NCBI GenBank assembly: GCA_016210245.1
Contig: JACQUR010000205.1
Location: 1-16,475, forward strand
From: Chloroflexota bacterium
GTDB taxonomy: Bacteria; Chloroflexota; UBA6077; JACQUR01
Direction: 5' to 3'
DNA length: 16,475 bases
Under the pieces are notes generated by a model that worked only from the letters and a program-made list of their open reading frames with translations, did no database searches and had not been told where the DNA came from. Shown piece after piece: positions 7,799-13,947 of the stretch; within the stretch, counting starts at the first letter, position 1; the number at the start of each line of letters is the position of its first letter. A program made the translations under genes and the position numbers.

Positions 7799-10514
7799 CC
7801 TGGGGCGGAAGGCGCTCCGGGGCGCTCAGCCGCAGCAGGCACAGCGCGACGCCAGCGTAGCCCACCATGTAGTCCGGGGTGAAGACCTCCGGGGCATCCG
7901 AGGACCAGCGCAGCGTGCCTTCCTGCTCCTGGGCGAAGGCCTCCAGCAGGCGGACCAGCGAGCGGGCCTCGGCCAGGTAGGCAGGCTCGTCGGTCGCCTG
8001 GAACACGTCCAGCAGGAACTCGATGGTGCCGGCCAGGCCGTGGCAGCGGGTCGGGTTGCCCGGGCGCCCTGCCCGCGCGGCGGCGCGCGCCGCGCGGCTG
8101 GCGTAGTCGAGCGCCTCTGGCAGGGCGCCAAGCTGGGCGGCGTGGAGGAAGAACGCGCCAATGCCAGGGGCGCCGTAGCACCAGAAAGGGCGGAACACCT
8201 GGGCGCCCTCGGCCGTCGGCCAGCCCAGGCCGCTGCCGTCGTCCAGCGTTGGCACGGCGTGGCGTGCCAGCCAGCGCCCGGCGCCCTGCGCCGCGGCGAG
8301 GAATCGCTCCTGGGTAGTGGCCTCGTAGAGGTCGAGCAGCGCGTCGGCGATGCCGGCCGCGCCGTGGGCGTAGCCGAAGAAGGCCGAGCCGCTGAGGTCG
8401 TCGTAGCCGGGCGGGATGCGCCAGCGCAGCCCACCCTCGCCCGCGTGCTCGGCCGCAGCCAGCAGGGCCTGGCCGGCCTCGACGGCGTGGCGCAGCGGCT
8501 CCGCCTGGCCGGTCTCGTCCCACAGCAGCAGGTGGAAGCGGAGCCGCCCGGCCGCACCGACGACCAGGTCCGGCGAGTCATACGGCTGGGCCGCGACCCA
8601 GCGGCCCCGCTCGACGGCCGCGGCGACCAGCCCAGCATCGCCCAGCACCTGGCCGGCGCGTAGCAGCGCGGCGCCCACCCCGGCCTCGCCGGTGTAGAGC
8701 CCGGGCAGGAGCGGTGCGCCGGCCGGGGGCGGCGCGGCCAGCCCGCGTACCCCCTCGGCCAGCACCGCGCGGTGCGCTGGATCGTCTAGCTCCGCGACCA
8801 GCTCCGCCAGCGCGAGCACGACCCCGGCCGTGCCGTGGTAGAGGTCGCGGGACTGAACCGGGCGTGGGCCGAGGAAGGTGCTCGGCCAGACCAGGCCGCG
8901 TCCGTCTGGCGCGGGCTGCGCCGCCTGGCAGAGCGCATCGCCCAGCCGCTGCGCCAGCGCGCGGCAGCGGCGCCGTGCCTCCGCCTCGGGCTCGAGCGCG
9001 GGCTCAGCGCCGAATGGGATGGGCCCGGCCGGGGCGCCCGTATCCGCAGCCGCCAGGACGGCCGTGACCTCAGCCATCGTCTGGTAGCGGGCGGCTGGGT
9101 CCGGATCGAGGCAGCGGGCGATCGCCTGCTCCAGCCCTGGCCCGAGGCCCGGGTGCAGCAGCGCCAGGGGGCGCTGCAGCAGCCCGAACGGGTGCGGGGC
9201 CAGGGTTGGATCGGCGCCGGTCGCGGTGAAGAAGAGCACGGCGCCCAGGGCGTAGACATCGTCGACGAAGCGAGCAGGTTGGCCGGCGGCCTGTTGCGGA
9301 GACATGTAGCCTCGGCTGCCGAGGCCGTAGCGAGGAGCCCCGGCCAGGGGCGGCTCCGCGATGTCGAAGTCCACCAGCCGCAGCCGCCCATCCGGGGCGA
9401 CGATGACGTTCGGCGGCTTCAGGTCGCGGTAGACCAGGCCCTGGGCGTGGACCGTGCCGAGCAGCGCGGCCAGCTCGCGCCCCCAGGCGACGACCTGCTG
9501 GCTGGAGGCGTGGCGCCCCTGGTCCGCCAGCCGGCCCACGTGCGCGGCCAGGGTCTCGCCCTCCACGTCCTCCAGGGCCAGGAACAGGTCGCCCTCCTGT
9601 TCGACTAGGCCGTACACGGCCGGGAAGCGGGGATCGGGGACCAGGCGCGCGAGGACCTCGGCCTCGTAGCGCAGCCGGTCGCGCGCGTCGCGCCCGTCCC
9701 GTTGCACCTGGGCGTGGCGGCTGGCCCGCTTGAGCACACAGCGTCGCCGACCCGCCAGGTCCGCGGCCAGGTGGACCGCACCGCGCGGCGAGCGGTGCAA
9801 GGTGGAGACGATCAGGTAGCGCCGGCCGACGAGCGGGTTCGCGACCGCCTCAACCGCGACGCCCGCGGCGCTGAAGGGGTCGACCGCCCAGGCCGGCGCC
9901 CGGTAGACCGGCAGGCGCTGATCTGGCACGAGCGTGCCATCCGGGGTGCTGAGGGCGGGCACCAGGTAGCCGCTGGGGGTCTGGAGGTGGCGCTCGCCGA
10001 AGCTGCCGTAGCGGTAGTACACCAGGCTGCCAGGGTTCAGGGGATGGTCCGAGGGGATGGCCGGGCCGGGCAGCCCGCGCGTGGCGGTGTCCAGCGCGAC
10101 CGCGAGCCGCACCGCCTGGGCGTCATCGTTCGGATAGACCGTGAGGAACTTCCCGACCTGGCTGAGCCCGTGCGCGCCGTCGTTGAGCCGCTCGATCGCC
10201 TGGAGCGAGACGGCCACCTTGAAACTGGCGTCCTCGGCCAGCAGGACCGGCAGCGCGCGCCGCAGCACCTCGGTCGCCGCGGGCAGGGCAGCCGAGAGGT
10301 GCAGCTTCCAGCCCTGCTGGGGAGGCGCCACGCGATCGTTGCGAACCCAGATCCACGCCTGGGCTGGATTCGGGCTGGACGCCACGTACCAGCCGGCGGC
10401 TCGCGCAGCGTCGGTTCCGCAGATCTCGAGCACGGCCGGCAGCAACGTGCCTTCGGTTCCGTCGGGGGATAGTCCCTGTTGGCCGATCGCGGCTAGGAGA
10501 ACTGGAGGCAACAT
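7728..10514 (-). CDS. class IV (LanL-like) lanthipeptide synthetase: lyase-kinase-LanC cyclase
   Basis: A 928-residue three-domain enzyme. Residues about 60-215 match the phospho-Ser/Thr lyase region of class III/IV synthetases (GWKLHLSA 68-75, FKVAVSL near 98, GKFLTVYP 121-128, YYRYGSFG 166-173). Residues about 230-490 are a protein kinase: Lys262 in VLKR, catalytic loop YRDLKPPN (362-369, Asp364) and metal-binding Asp382 in VDFD. Residues about 555-900 are a LanC cyclase with GYAHGAAGI (714-722), Cys779 in FWCYG, and Cys824-His825 in RCHG. These three residues are the zinc ligands kept in class IV (LanL) and lost in class III (LanKC). The ATG at 10514 lies within the precursor gene (22-nt overlap) and lacks a Shine-Dalgarno sequence, so translation is probably coupled; GTG 10535 is an alternative. 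It should act in the cytoplasm on the adjacent precursor. Confidence 0.93.
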   Translation of the reverse strand: MLPPVLLAAIGQQGLSPDGTEGTLLPAVLEICGTDAARAAGWYVASSPNPAQAWIWVRNDRVAPPQQGWKLHLSAALPAATEVLRRALPVLLAEDASFKVAVSLQAIERLNDGAHGLSQVGKFLTVYPNDDAQAVRLAVALDTATRGLPGPAIPSDHPLNPGSLVYYRYGSFGERHLQTPSGYLVPALSTPDGTLVPDQRLPVYRAPAWAVDPFSAAGVAVEAVANPLVGRRYLIVSTLHRSPRGAVHLAADLAGRRRCVLKRASRHAQVQRDGRDARDRLRYEAEVLARLVPDPRFPAVYGLVEQEGDLFLALEDVEGETLAAHVGRLADQGRHASSQQVVAWGRELAALLGTVHAQGLVYRDLKPPNVIVAPDGRLRLVDFDIAEPPLAGAPRYGLGSRGYMSPQQAAGQPARFVDDVYALGAVLFFTATGADPTLAPHPFGLLQRPLALLHPGLGPGLEQAIARCLDPDPAARYQTMAEVTAVLAAADTGAPAGPIPFGAEPALEPEAEARRRCRALAQRLGDALCQAAQPAPDGRGLVWPSTFLGPRPVQSRDLYHGTAGVVLALAELVAELDDPAHRAVLAEGVRGLAAPPPAGAPLLPGLYTGEAGVGAALLRAGQVLGDAGLVAAAVERGRWVAAQPYDSPDLVVGAAGRLRFHLLLWDETGQAEPLRHAVEAGQALLAAAEHAGEGGLRWRIPPGYDDLSGSAFFGYAHGAAGIADALLDLYEATTQERFLAAAQGAGRWLARHAVPTLDDGSGLGWPTAEGAQVFRPFWCYGAPGIGAFFLHAAQLGALPEALDYASRAARAAARAGRPGNPTRCHGLAGTIEFLLDVFQATDEPAYLAEARSLVRLLEAFAQEQEGTLRWSSDAPEVFTPDYMVGYAGVALCLLRLSAPERLPPQVSRRGFRRGAGPPRWPPARAGSS

Positions 10515-10747
10515 GAAGTGCGGATGCAGCAGCACGTGAGCCAGGACACTGTGTAGGTGTAGCCCTCCACGTCGCCGCGCTCGGCCCTGGCCTGCTTGAT
10601 AGCTTCGTCATCGATCTCCGCCGCGGGCACCCCGGCCGCCAACAGGACGCCTCTGGGGTCGCGGATCAACTGTTCCAGGAACGCCGCGTCGTGGTAGGCG
10701 CGCGCCAGGATCTCGTCGGCCTTCGCCCGGGCCAGTCGTTGGTCCAT
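10493..10747 (-). CDS. lanthipeptide precursor peptide with NHLP-like leader
   Basis: An 84-residue peptide directly upstream of the synthetase. The leader (about 1-60) is helical and acidic: ARAYHDAAFLEQLIRDP (15-31) and GVLLAAGVPA (33-42) resemble nitrile-hydratase-type (NHLP) leaders. The C-terminal part from about residue 63 has a wholly different composition: Thr64, Thr66, Ser68, Thr71, then three cysteines (72-74), Thr77-Ser78, two cysteines (79-80), and a final Ser84. The end reads TCCCIRTSCCLQFS. Five Cys with six upstream Ser/Thr would allow up to five (methyl)lanthionine rings. The cleavage site is unclear; there is no double glycine, only EGY at 61-63. ATG 10747 is preceded by GGGAGA at good spacing; GTG 10783 would add 12 residues. 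I checked the core translation base by base. Confidence 0.88.
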   Translation of the reverse strand: MDQRLARAKADEILARAYHDAAFLEQLIRDPRGVLLAAGVPAAEIDDEAIKQARAERGDVEGYTYTVSWLTCCCIRTSCCLQFS

Positions 10748-10804
10748 CTCGGCAATTCTCCCAGTCAGTCCATCGGCCTCCACCGTGGGGCGAAGGCTGG
10801 AGCC

Positions 10805-10832
10805 ATGATATTCCAGGAACAGCCTGCGTCAA
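10805..10832 (-). promoter_or_regulatory. sigma-70-type promoter of the lanthipeptide operon
   Basis: On the minus strand TTGACG (10832-10827) is followed after 16 nt by TATCAT (10810-10805). This is five of six matches at each hexamer, with a usable spacing. The predicted transcript would start near 10798, about 50 nt before the precursor ATG. It lies in the 152-bp gap after the beta-glucosidase gene, so the precursor and synthetase can form their own transcription unit. Confidence 0.7.
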
Positions 10833-10839
10833 GAGACGC
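10826..10839. promoter_or_regulatory. short palindrome overlapping the -35, possible operator
   Basis: GCGTC-AAGA-GACGC is a perfect 5-bp-arm inverted repeat covering the -35 hexamer of the lanthipeptide promoter. A dimeric regulator bound here would block RNA polymerase. It is short, so chance is a real alternative. Confidence 0.3.
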
Positions 10840-10899
10840 GGGCTGGGATGAGCCTGGAAGTACTTCGCAAGACCCTGAATCGCCGTGCGTCCTGCAAGC

Positions 10900-12180
10900 T
10901 CATGCGGAGCGGGCCTCGGCCAGGGCCAGCAGGTCGGGGGTGAGGCCGCCCGCGCGGCAGATGCGGGCGTACAGCTCACCGCTCGGTTTGACCCGCCGCT
11001 CCTGGGTCGCGAAGTCGACGTGGACGAGTCCGAAGCGCATGCGGAAGCCCTGTGCCCACTCGAAGTTGTCCATGGACGACCAGTGCAGGTAGCCCAGGAC
11101 CGGCAGCCCATCCTGGACCGCCTGGCCAAGCTGGCGCACGTGGCTCAGCAGGTAGGCCGGGCGCAGCTCGTCGTCCTGATCGGCGGTGCCATTCTCGGTG
11201 ATCAGCACCGGGCCAAACTCCGCCGCTTGTCGGACCACGCGGTAGAGCCCCTCGGGGTAGATCTCCCAGCCGCACGCGTTGCGGGGGCACTCACGCCGCA
11301 CCTCCCGCGCGAACAAGCGGTGCGGGCTCAACGGGTCGAAGGCCAGGCGGTCGCGCGAGTAGTAATTCACCCCCACGTAGTCCAGGCTGCCCACCAGCTC
11401 CGGGATGCGCTCGCCCCAGCCCAGGGGGGGGCGCAGGCGGCCATCGCGCAGCGCCACCAGGATGGAGCGGTTGAACAGCGCGTCGCGCGCCCGCGCCGTC
11501 CAGATATCCAGGCGATGAGCCGGGCGATCGGGATCGAAGACGCGCAGGTGGTGCGCCAGGCTGACCCGCGCCTCGGGCTGCTCGCGGTGGATGACCTGGT
11601 AGGCGCGCCCGTGGGCCAGGACCATGTGGCGCAGCACCCGGAACGCCAGGAGCATGTCACGAGCGCCCGGCGGCCACTCGCCCGTGGCGAACCCCAGGCT
11701 CGCGTAGATGTTGGGTTCGTTGACCGTGATCCAGAAGCGCACGAGGTCGCGGTAGGCCCGTACCACGCGCTCGACGAAGCGCCCGAAGGCATCCACCACC
11801 TCGGGGCGGGTCCAGGCGCCCTGCTGGGCCAGCCAGCGCGGATTGGTGAAGTGATGCAGGGTGACCACAGGCTCCAGGCCCAGCGCCCGCATGGTTTCGA
11901 GCACGCGCCGATAGTGGGCCAGCGCCTCGGCGTCGAACTGGCCCGGATGCGGCTCCACGCGGCTCCACTCGATGGACAGCCGATGGGCATTCTGGCCCAG
12001 GTCGGCCAGGAGCTGGAAGTCGTCCTGGTAGCGGCGGAAGTGGTCGCACGCCAGGCCAGAGCGGGAGCCATCCTTGATGTGCCCCGTGGTCTGCTCCCAG
12101 TCCCACCAATCGTTGTTCTCGTTGCCCCCCTCCACCTGGTGGGCAGCGGTGGCGGTGCCCCAGAGGAAGCCCGCGGGCAT
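10900..12180 (-). CDS. GH1 family beta-glucosidase
   Basis: A 426-residue cytoplasmic retaining glycosidase that releases terminal beta-linked glucose or galactose from oligosaccharides or aglycones. GH1 hallmarks are present: N-terminal FLWGTATAAHQVEGG (5-19), general acid/base Glu155 in TVNEPN, nucleophile Glu329 in LITENGTA, YVGVNYYSRD (268-277), and the C-terminal sugar-binding WSSMDNFEWAQGF (367-379). The length is slightly short but complete. The ATG at 12180 overlaps the DUF433 stop (TGATG), so the two genes are coupled; GTG 12183 is the other possible start. It lies directly upstream of the lanthipeptide genes on the same strand but is separated by 152 bp and a promoter. Any role in modifying a glycosylated peptide would be speculation. 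Confidence 0.95.
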   Translation of the reverse strand: MPAGFLWGTATAAHQVEGGNENNDWWDWEQTTGHIKDGSRSGLACDHFRRYQDDFQLLADLGQNAHRLSIEWSRVEPHPGQFDAEALAHYRRVLETMRALGLEPVVTLHHFTNPRWLAQQGAWTRPEVVDAFGRFVERVVRAYRDLVRFWITVNEPNIYASLGFATGEWPPGARDMLLAFRVLRHMVLAHGRAYQVIHREQPEARVSLAHHLRVFDPDRPAHRLDIWTARARDALFNRSILVALRDGRLRPPLGWGERIPELVGSLDYVGVNYYSRDRLAFDPLSPHRLFAREVRRECPRNACGWEIYPEGLYRVVRQAAEFGPVLITENGTADQDDELRPAYLLSHVRQLGQAVQDGLPVLGYLHWSSMDNFEWAQGFRMRFGLVHVDFATQERRVKPSGELYARICRAGGLTPDLLALAEARSA

Positions 12181-12395
12181 CACAGGATAACCTTCTCCTC
12201 GTCTATGACACGGCTGGCGTAATGAAGGGCTGCCACGACGTCGTCACGGGTCAGCTCCGGGTAGGCTTCAAGGATCCTTTCGACGGTATAGCCCCCTGCG
12301 ATCATCCCGAGGATATTCCTCACCATGATGCGGGTGCCTCGGATGCATGGCTTGCCGCTGCAGATCCGAGGATCTACGCTTACGCGCTCGTTCAT
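12180..12395 (-). CDS. DUF433 domain protein (antitoxin-like)
   Basis: A 71-residue protein with the DUF433 signature: VDPRICSGKPCIRGTRIMV (7-25), followed by ILGMIAGGYTVERIL and DDVVAALHYA. This is a small winged-helix-like fold often found as the antitoxin partner of PIN-like DUF5615 proteins. The open frame continues upstream, but ATG 12395 is preceded by GGGAGA at 7-nt spacing and begins exactly at the conserved domain. Here the partner position downstream is taken by a beta-glucosidase (TGATG overlap) and not by a DUF5615 gene. The nearest PIN-fold protein is the Mut7-C gene upstream, about 260 bp away. It may be an orphan or have been separated from its partner. Confidence 0.9.
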   Translation of the reverse strand: MNERVSVDPRICSGKPCIRGTRIMVRNILGMIAGGYTVERILEAYPELTRDDVVAALHYASRVIDEEKVIL

Positions 12396-12462
12396 GATTA
12401 TTCTCCCGTGCGCGCAACCCGGCGCGCCCTCCCCACGTCCCATTATCGAGCAAGGAGAGGAG

Positions 12463-12537
12463 CGTTCACCACGGAGCCACGGAGACACGGAGCTTTTTCT
12501 AAGAAGACTCCGTGACTCCGTGGCTTCGTGGTGAACG
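12463..12537. repeat. long palindromic repeat with 30-bp arms
   Basis: The left arm CGTTCACCACGGAGCCACGG and onward (12463-12492) pairs with 12508-12537 with about two mismatches around a 15-nt loop. The arms are built from CACGGAG units spaced 8 nt apart. The whole 261-bp gap between the Mut7-C and DUF433 genes holds this palindrome plus the heptad array at 12642-12662. No gene was found in it. It could be a dispersed repeat or a transcription-stopping hairpin; there is no T-run after it. Confidence 0.85.
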
Positions 12538-12641
12538 TCCCCTTCACCAAGCCAAACCATGAGGGTTTCACCTTGGCTTTGGTTGAGGAAGCGGTCATAG
12601 CGCTCGCGCCGAGTCCCGAGTGCCAGGAGGTGCGGACTCCA

Positions 12642-12662
12642 CTCAGCACTCAGCACTCAGCA
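12642..12662. repeat. heptad tandem repeat (CTCAGCA)x3
   Basis: Three exact copies of CTCAGCA run across the last codon and stop of the Mut7-C gene (TGA at 12659-12657). This is one of several 7-nt arrays in the window that sit exactly at gene ends. Confidence 0.85.
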
Positions 12663-13130
12663 CTCGATCTGGAGCCGCTCGCGCATGCGCTCCCAGTGGG
12701 TGCCAGGCCAGTAGAGCTTGTGGCAGCGCAGGCAGCGGCTGAAGCGGCGCTGGGTGGTGAAAACGTAGGGCGGCACCAGGCCGCGCACCGCCTCGCGCTC
12801 CACGGCCTCCAGGGGTACGTTGCACTGGATGCAGCGGGTGAAAGTGCGCCCGCGCTGGTCCAGGTCCAGGGTGCGGACCACGAAGCGGAGTTGTTCCTCG
12901 ACGCGGTTGCCTGGCACCAGCAGCACCTGCAGCCGCCCCTGCGTCGCCAGGCGGCGGGCAGCAATACCCCGGTCCTTGGTTAGCACGATGCGGCCTTCCT
13001 CCAGCCCGCGGCGAACCAGTTCGTTGTCGCTAATCGGGTTGACGAATGCGGCGTCGTAGCCCAGTACCCGCAGCCACTTGGCTAGCTTGCCCACGTTCAT
13101 GTCGGCGATGAAGCGCTGGTCACCTGCCAT
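12657..13130 (-). CDS. Mut7-C RNase domain protein (PIN-like, zinc ribbon)
   Basis: A 157-residue protein with the Mut7-C layout: an N-terminal PIN-like nuclease half and a C-terminal zinc ribbon. Acidic residues expected at a PIN active site are Asp10 in FIADMNVGKLAKWLR, Asp35 in ISDNEL and Asp53 in TKDRG. The zinc ribbon cysteines are C100 and C103 (CIQC) and C133 and C136 (CLRC). It is a likely RNA-cleaving enzyme of unknown target, widespread in bacteria and archaea. The ATG at 13130 has only a weak GAGCGG upstream. The final codon and stop are formed from the CTCAGCA heptad array. The DUF433 gene lies about 260 bp downstream on the same strand, across a palindrome, so an operon is uncertain. 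Confidence 0.92.
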   Translation of the reverse strand: MAGDQRFIADMNVGKLAKWLRVLGYDAAFVNPISDNELVRRGLEEGRIVLTKDRGIAARRLATQGRLQVLLVPGNRVEEQLRFVVRTLDLDQRGRTFTRCIQCNVPLEAVEREAVRGLVPPYVFTTQRRFSRCLRCHKLYWPGTHWERMRERLQIEC

Positions 13131-13146
13131 GGACCGCTCGATGCTG

Positions 13147-13197
13147 GATTTGGAGGTTGGGGCGCGCAGCGCGCGTGCAACCTTGCCAATCCAAATC
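13147..13197. repeat. imperfect palindrome upstream of the Mut7-C gene
   Basis: Nested arms GATTTGGA (13147-13154) / TCCAAATC (13190-13197), GGTTG / CAACC, and a GCGCGC core give a hairpin of about 51 nt that ends 17 nt before the Mut7-C start. It could be a dispersed repeat or an operator. Confidence 0.6.
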
Positions 13198-13227
13198 GTA
13201 CACCCCCGGCAGGCTGGTGGGCACGGC

Positions 13228-13345
13228 GGCAGGCGGCGGAAGGCAGGCGGCAGAAGGCAGAAGGCAGAAGGCAGTGGTCAGCGAGATCTGGAGTTACGCT
13301 GCCTTCTGCCTTCTGCCTTCTGCTTTCTGCCGCCTGCCGCCTGCC
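13228..13345. repeat. large heptad hairpin downstream of the GreA-like gene
   Basis: The left arm (13228-13274) reads in 7-nt units GGCAGGC, GGCGGAA, GGCAGGC, GGCAGAA (three times). The right arm (13299-13345) reads CTGCCTT (three times), CTGCTTT, CTGCCGC (twice). The arms are near-complementary over about 47 bp around a 24-nt loop. The array begins 13 nt after the GreA-like stop codon on the minus strand and could stop its transcript, though no T-run follows. Confidence 0.9.
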
Positions 13346-13358
13346 CCCTGACCCCTGC

Positions 13359-13829
13359 TCAATTGACCGCGAGGACGTGCAGGTTCAGCGGCCCGGCGGG
13401 GGTATCGACCTGGACCAACTCGCCTGGCTTGCGACCCAGGAGCGCCCGCCCCACGGGCGACTCGCGGGTGATGCGGCGGGAACGGCAATCGGCCTCGGCA
13501 GAGCAGCCGACGATGGTGTACGTCTCCTGGATGGCTTCTCCGTCCACCATCACCACCACGCGGGAGCCCAGCGCCACCGCCCCGGCCGGCCCGTTCTGGG
13601 CGACCGCCGCCTCCGCCAGCAGCGCCTCCAGCTCGCGGATCCGACCATCCACGAAGGCGCCCTCGTCCTTGGCCTCCTGGCACTCACCGTAGGTCTGGCC
13701 GGCGCCCTGCTCGCGCAATCGGCGCAGGCGTTCGATCACCTGCGGGCGACGCACGGTGCGCAGGTGGTCGAGTTCCGCGCGGACCATGTCCCTCCCCTGG
13801 AGGGTGAGCACCTGCTGCCTGGGTTTCAT
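13359..13829 (-). CDS. GreA/GreB-family transcription factor with altered catalytic tip
   Basis: A 156-residue protein with the GreA layout: an N-terminal coiled coil (about 10-80; TVRRPQVIERLRRLRE and FVDGRIRELEALLAEA match GreA closely) and a C-terminal FKBP-like domain (about 85-156) with SPVGRALLGRKPGE, as in GreA. GreA stimulates RNA cleavage in backtracked RNA polymerase using Asp41 and Glu44 at the coiled-coil tip. In an ungapped alignment the tip GDLKENAEY becomes GAGQTYGEC, so these residues are Ala43 and Thr46. The protein probably binds the RNA polymerase secondary channel without normal cleavage activity, as a Gfh1-like regulator might. ATG 13829 follows a strong GGAGGAGAAGAGG. 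It follows the mscS gene on the same strand across a heptad hairpin. Confidence 0.9.
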   Translation of the reverse strand: MKPRQQVLTLQGRDMVRAELDHLRTVRRPQVIERLRRLREQGAGQTYGECQEAKDEGAFVDGRIRELEALLAEAAVAQNGPAGAVALGSRVVVMVDGEAIQETYTIVGCSAEADCRSRRITRESPVGRALLGRKPGELVQVDTPAGPLNLHVLAVN

Positions 13830-13854
13830 CCTCTTCTCCTCCACATGGGATTTG

Positions 13855-13947
13855 CAGGATTGCAGATTTGAGATTGCAGAGTGCAGATTGAAGAACGGAT
13901 TTCTTTCTCGATCTGCAATCTCAAATCTGCAGTCTGGAATCTCAAAT
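13855..13947. repeat. heptad inverted repeat between mscS and the GreA-like gene
   Basis: 7-nt units such as CAGGATT, GCAGATT, TGAGATT, GCAGAGT and GCAGATT (13855-13889) face CTGCAAT, CTCAAAT, CTGCAGT, CTGGAAT and CTCAAAT (13913-13947). The array ends exactly where the mscS stop codon (13948-13950) begins, so it forms a hairpin directly after mscS. The same unit family recurs at 16104-16176 and 16401-16469. Confidence 0.9.

Noticed and set aside
8040..10472. Several 117-257-codon plus-strand frames opposite the synthetase
   Set aside because: Antisense shadows rich in Ala, Arg, Gly and Pro; the minus strand carries conserved lyase, kinase and LanC motifs throughout.
10900..12180. Beta-glucosidase as a tailoring enzyme of the lanthipeptide
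   Set aside because: It has its own coupling to DUF433 and is separated from the precursor by a promoter; no glycosyltransferase is present to support a glycosylated product.
12222..12515. 97-codon plus-strand frame over the DUF433 gene and palindrome
   Set aside because: Runs through the palindromic repeat and antisense to DUF433; no motif.
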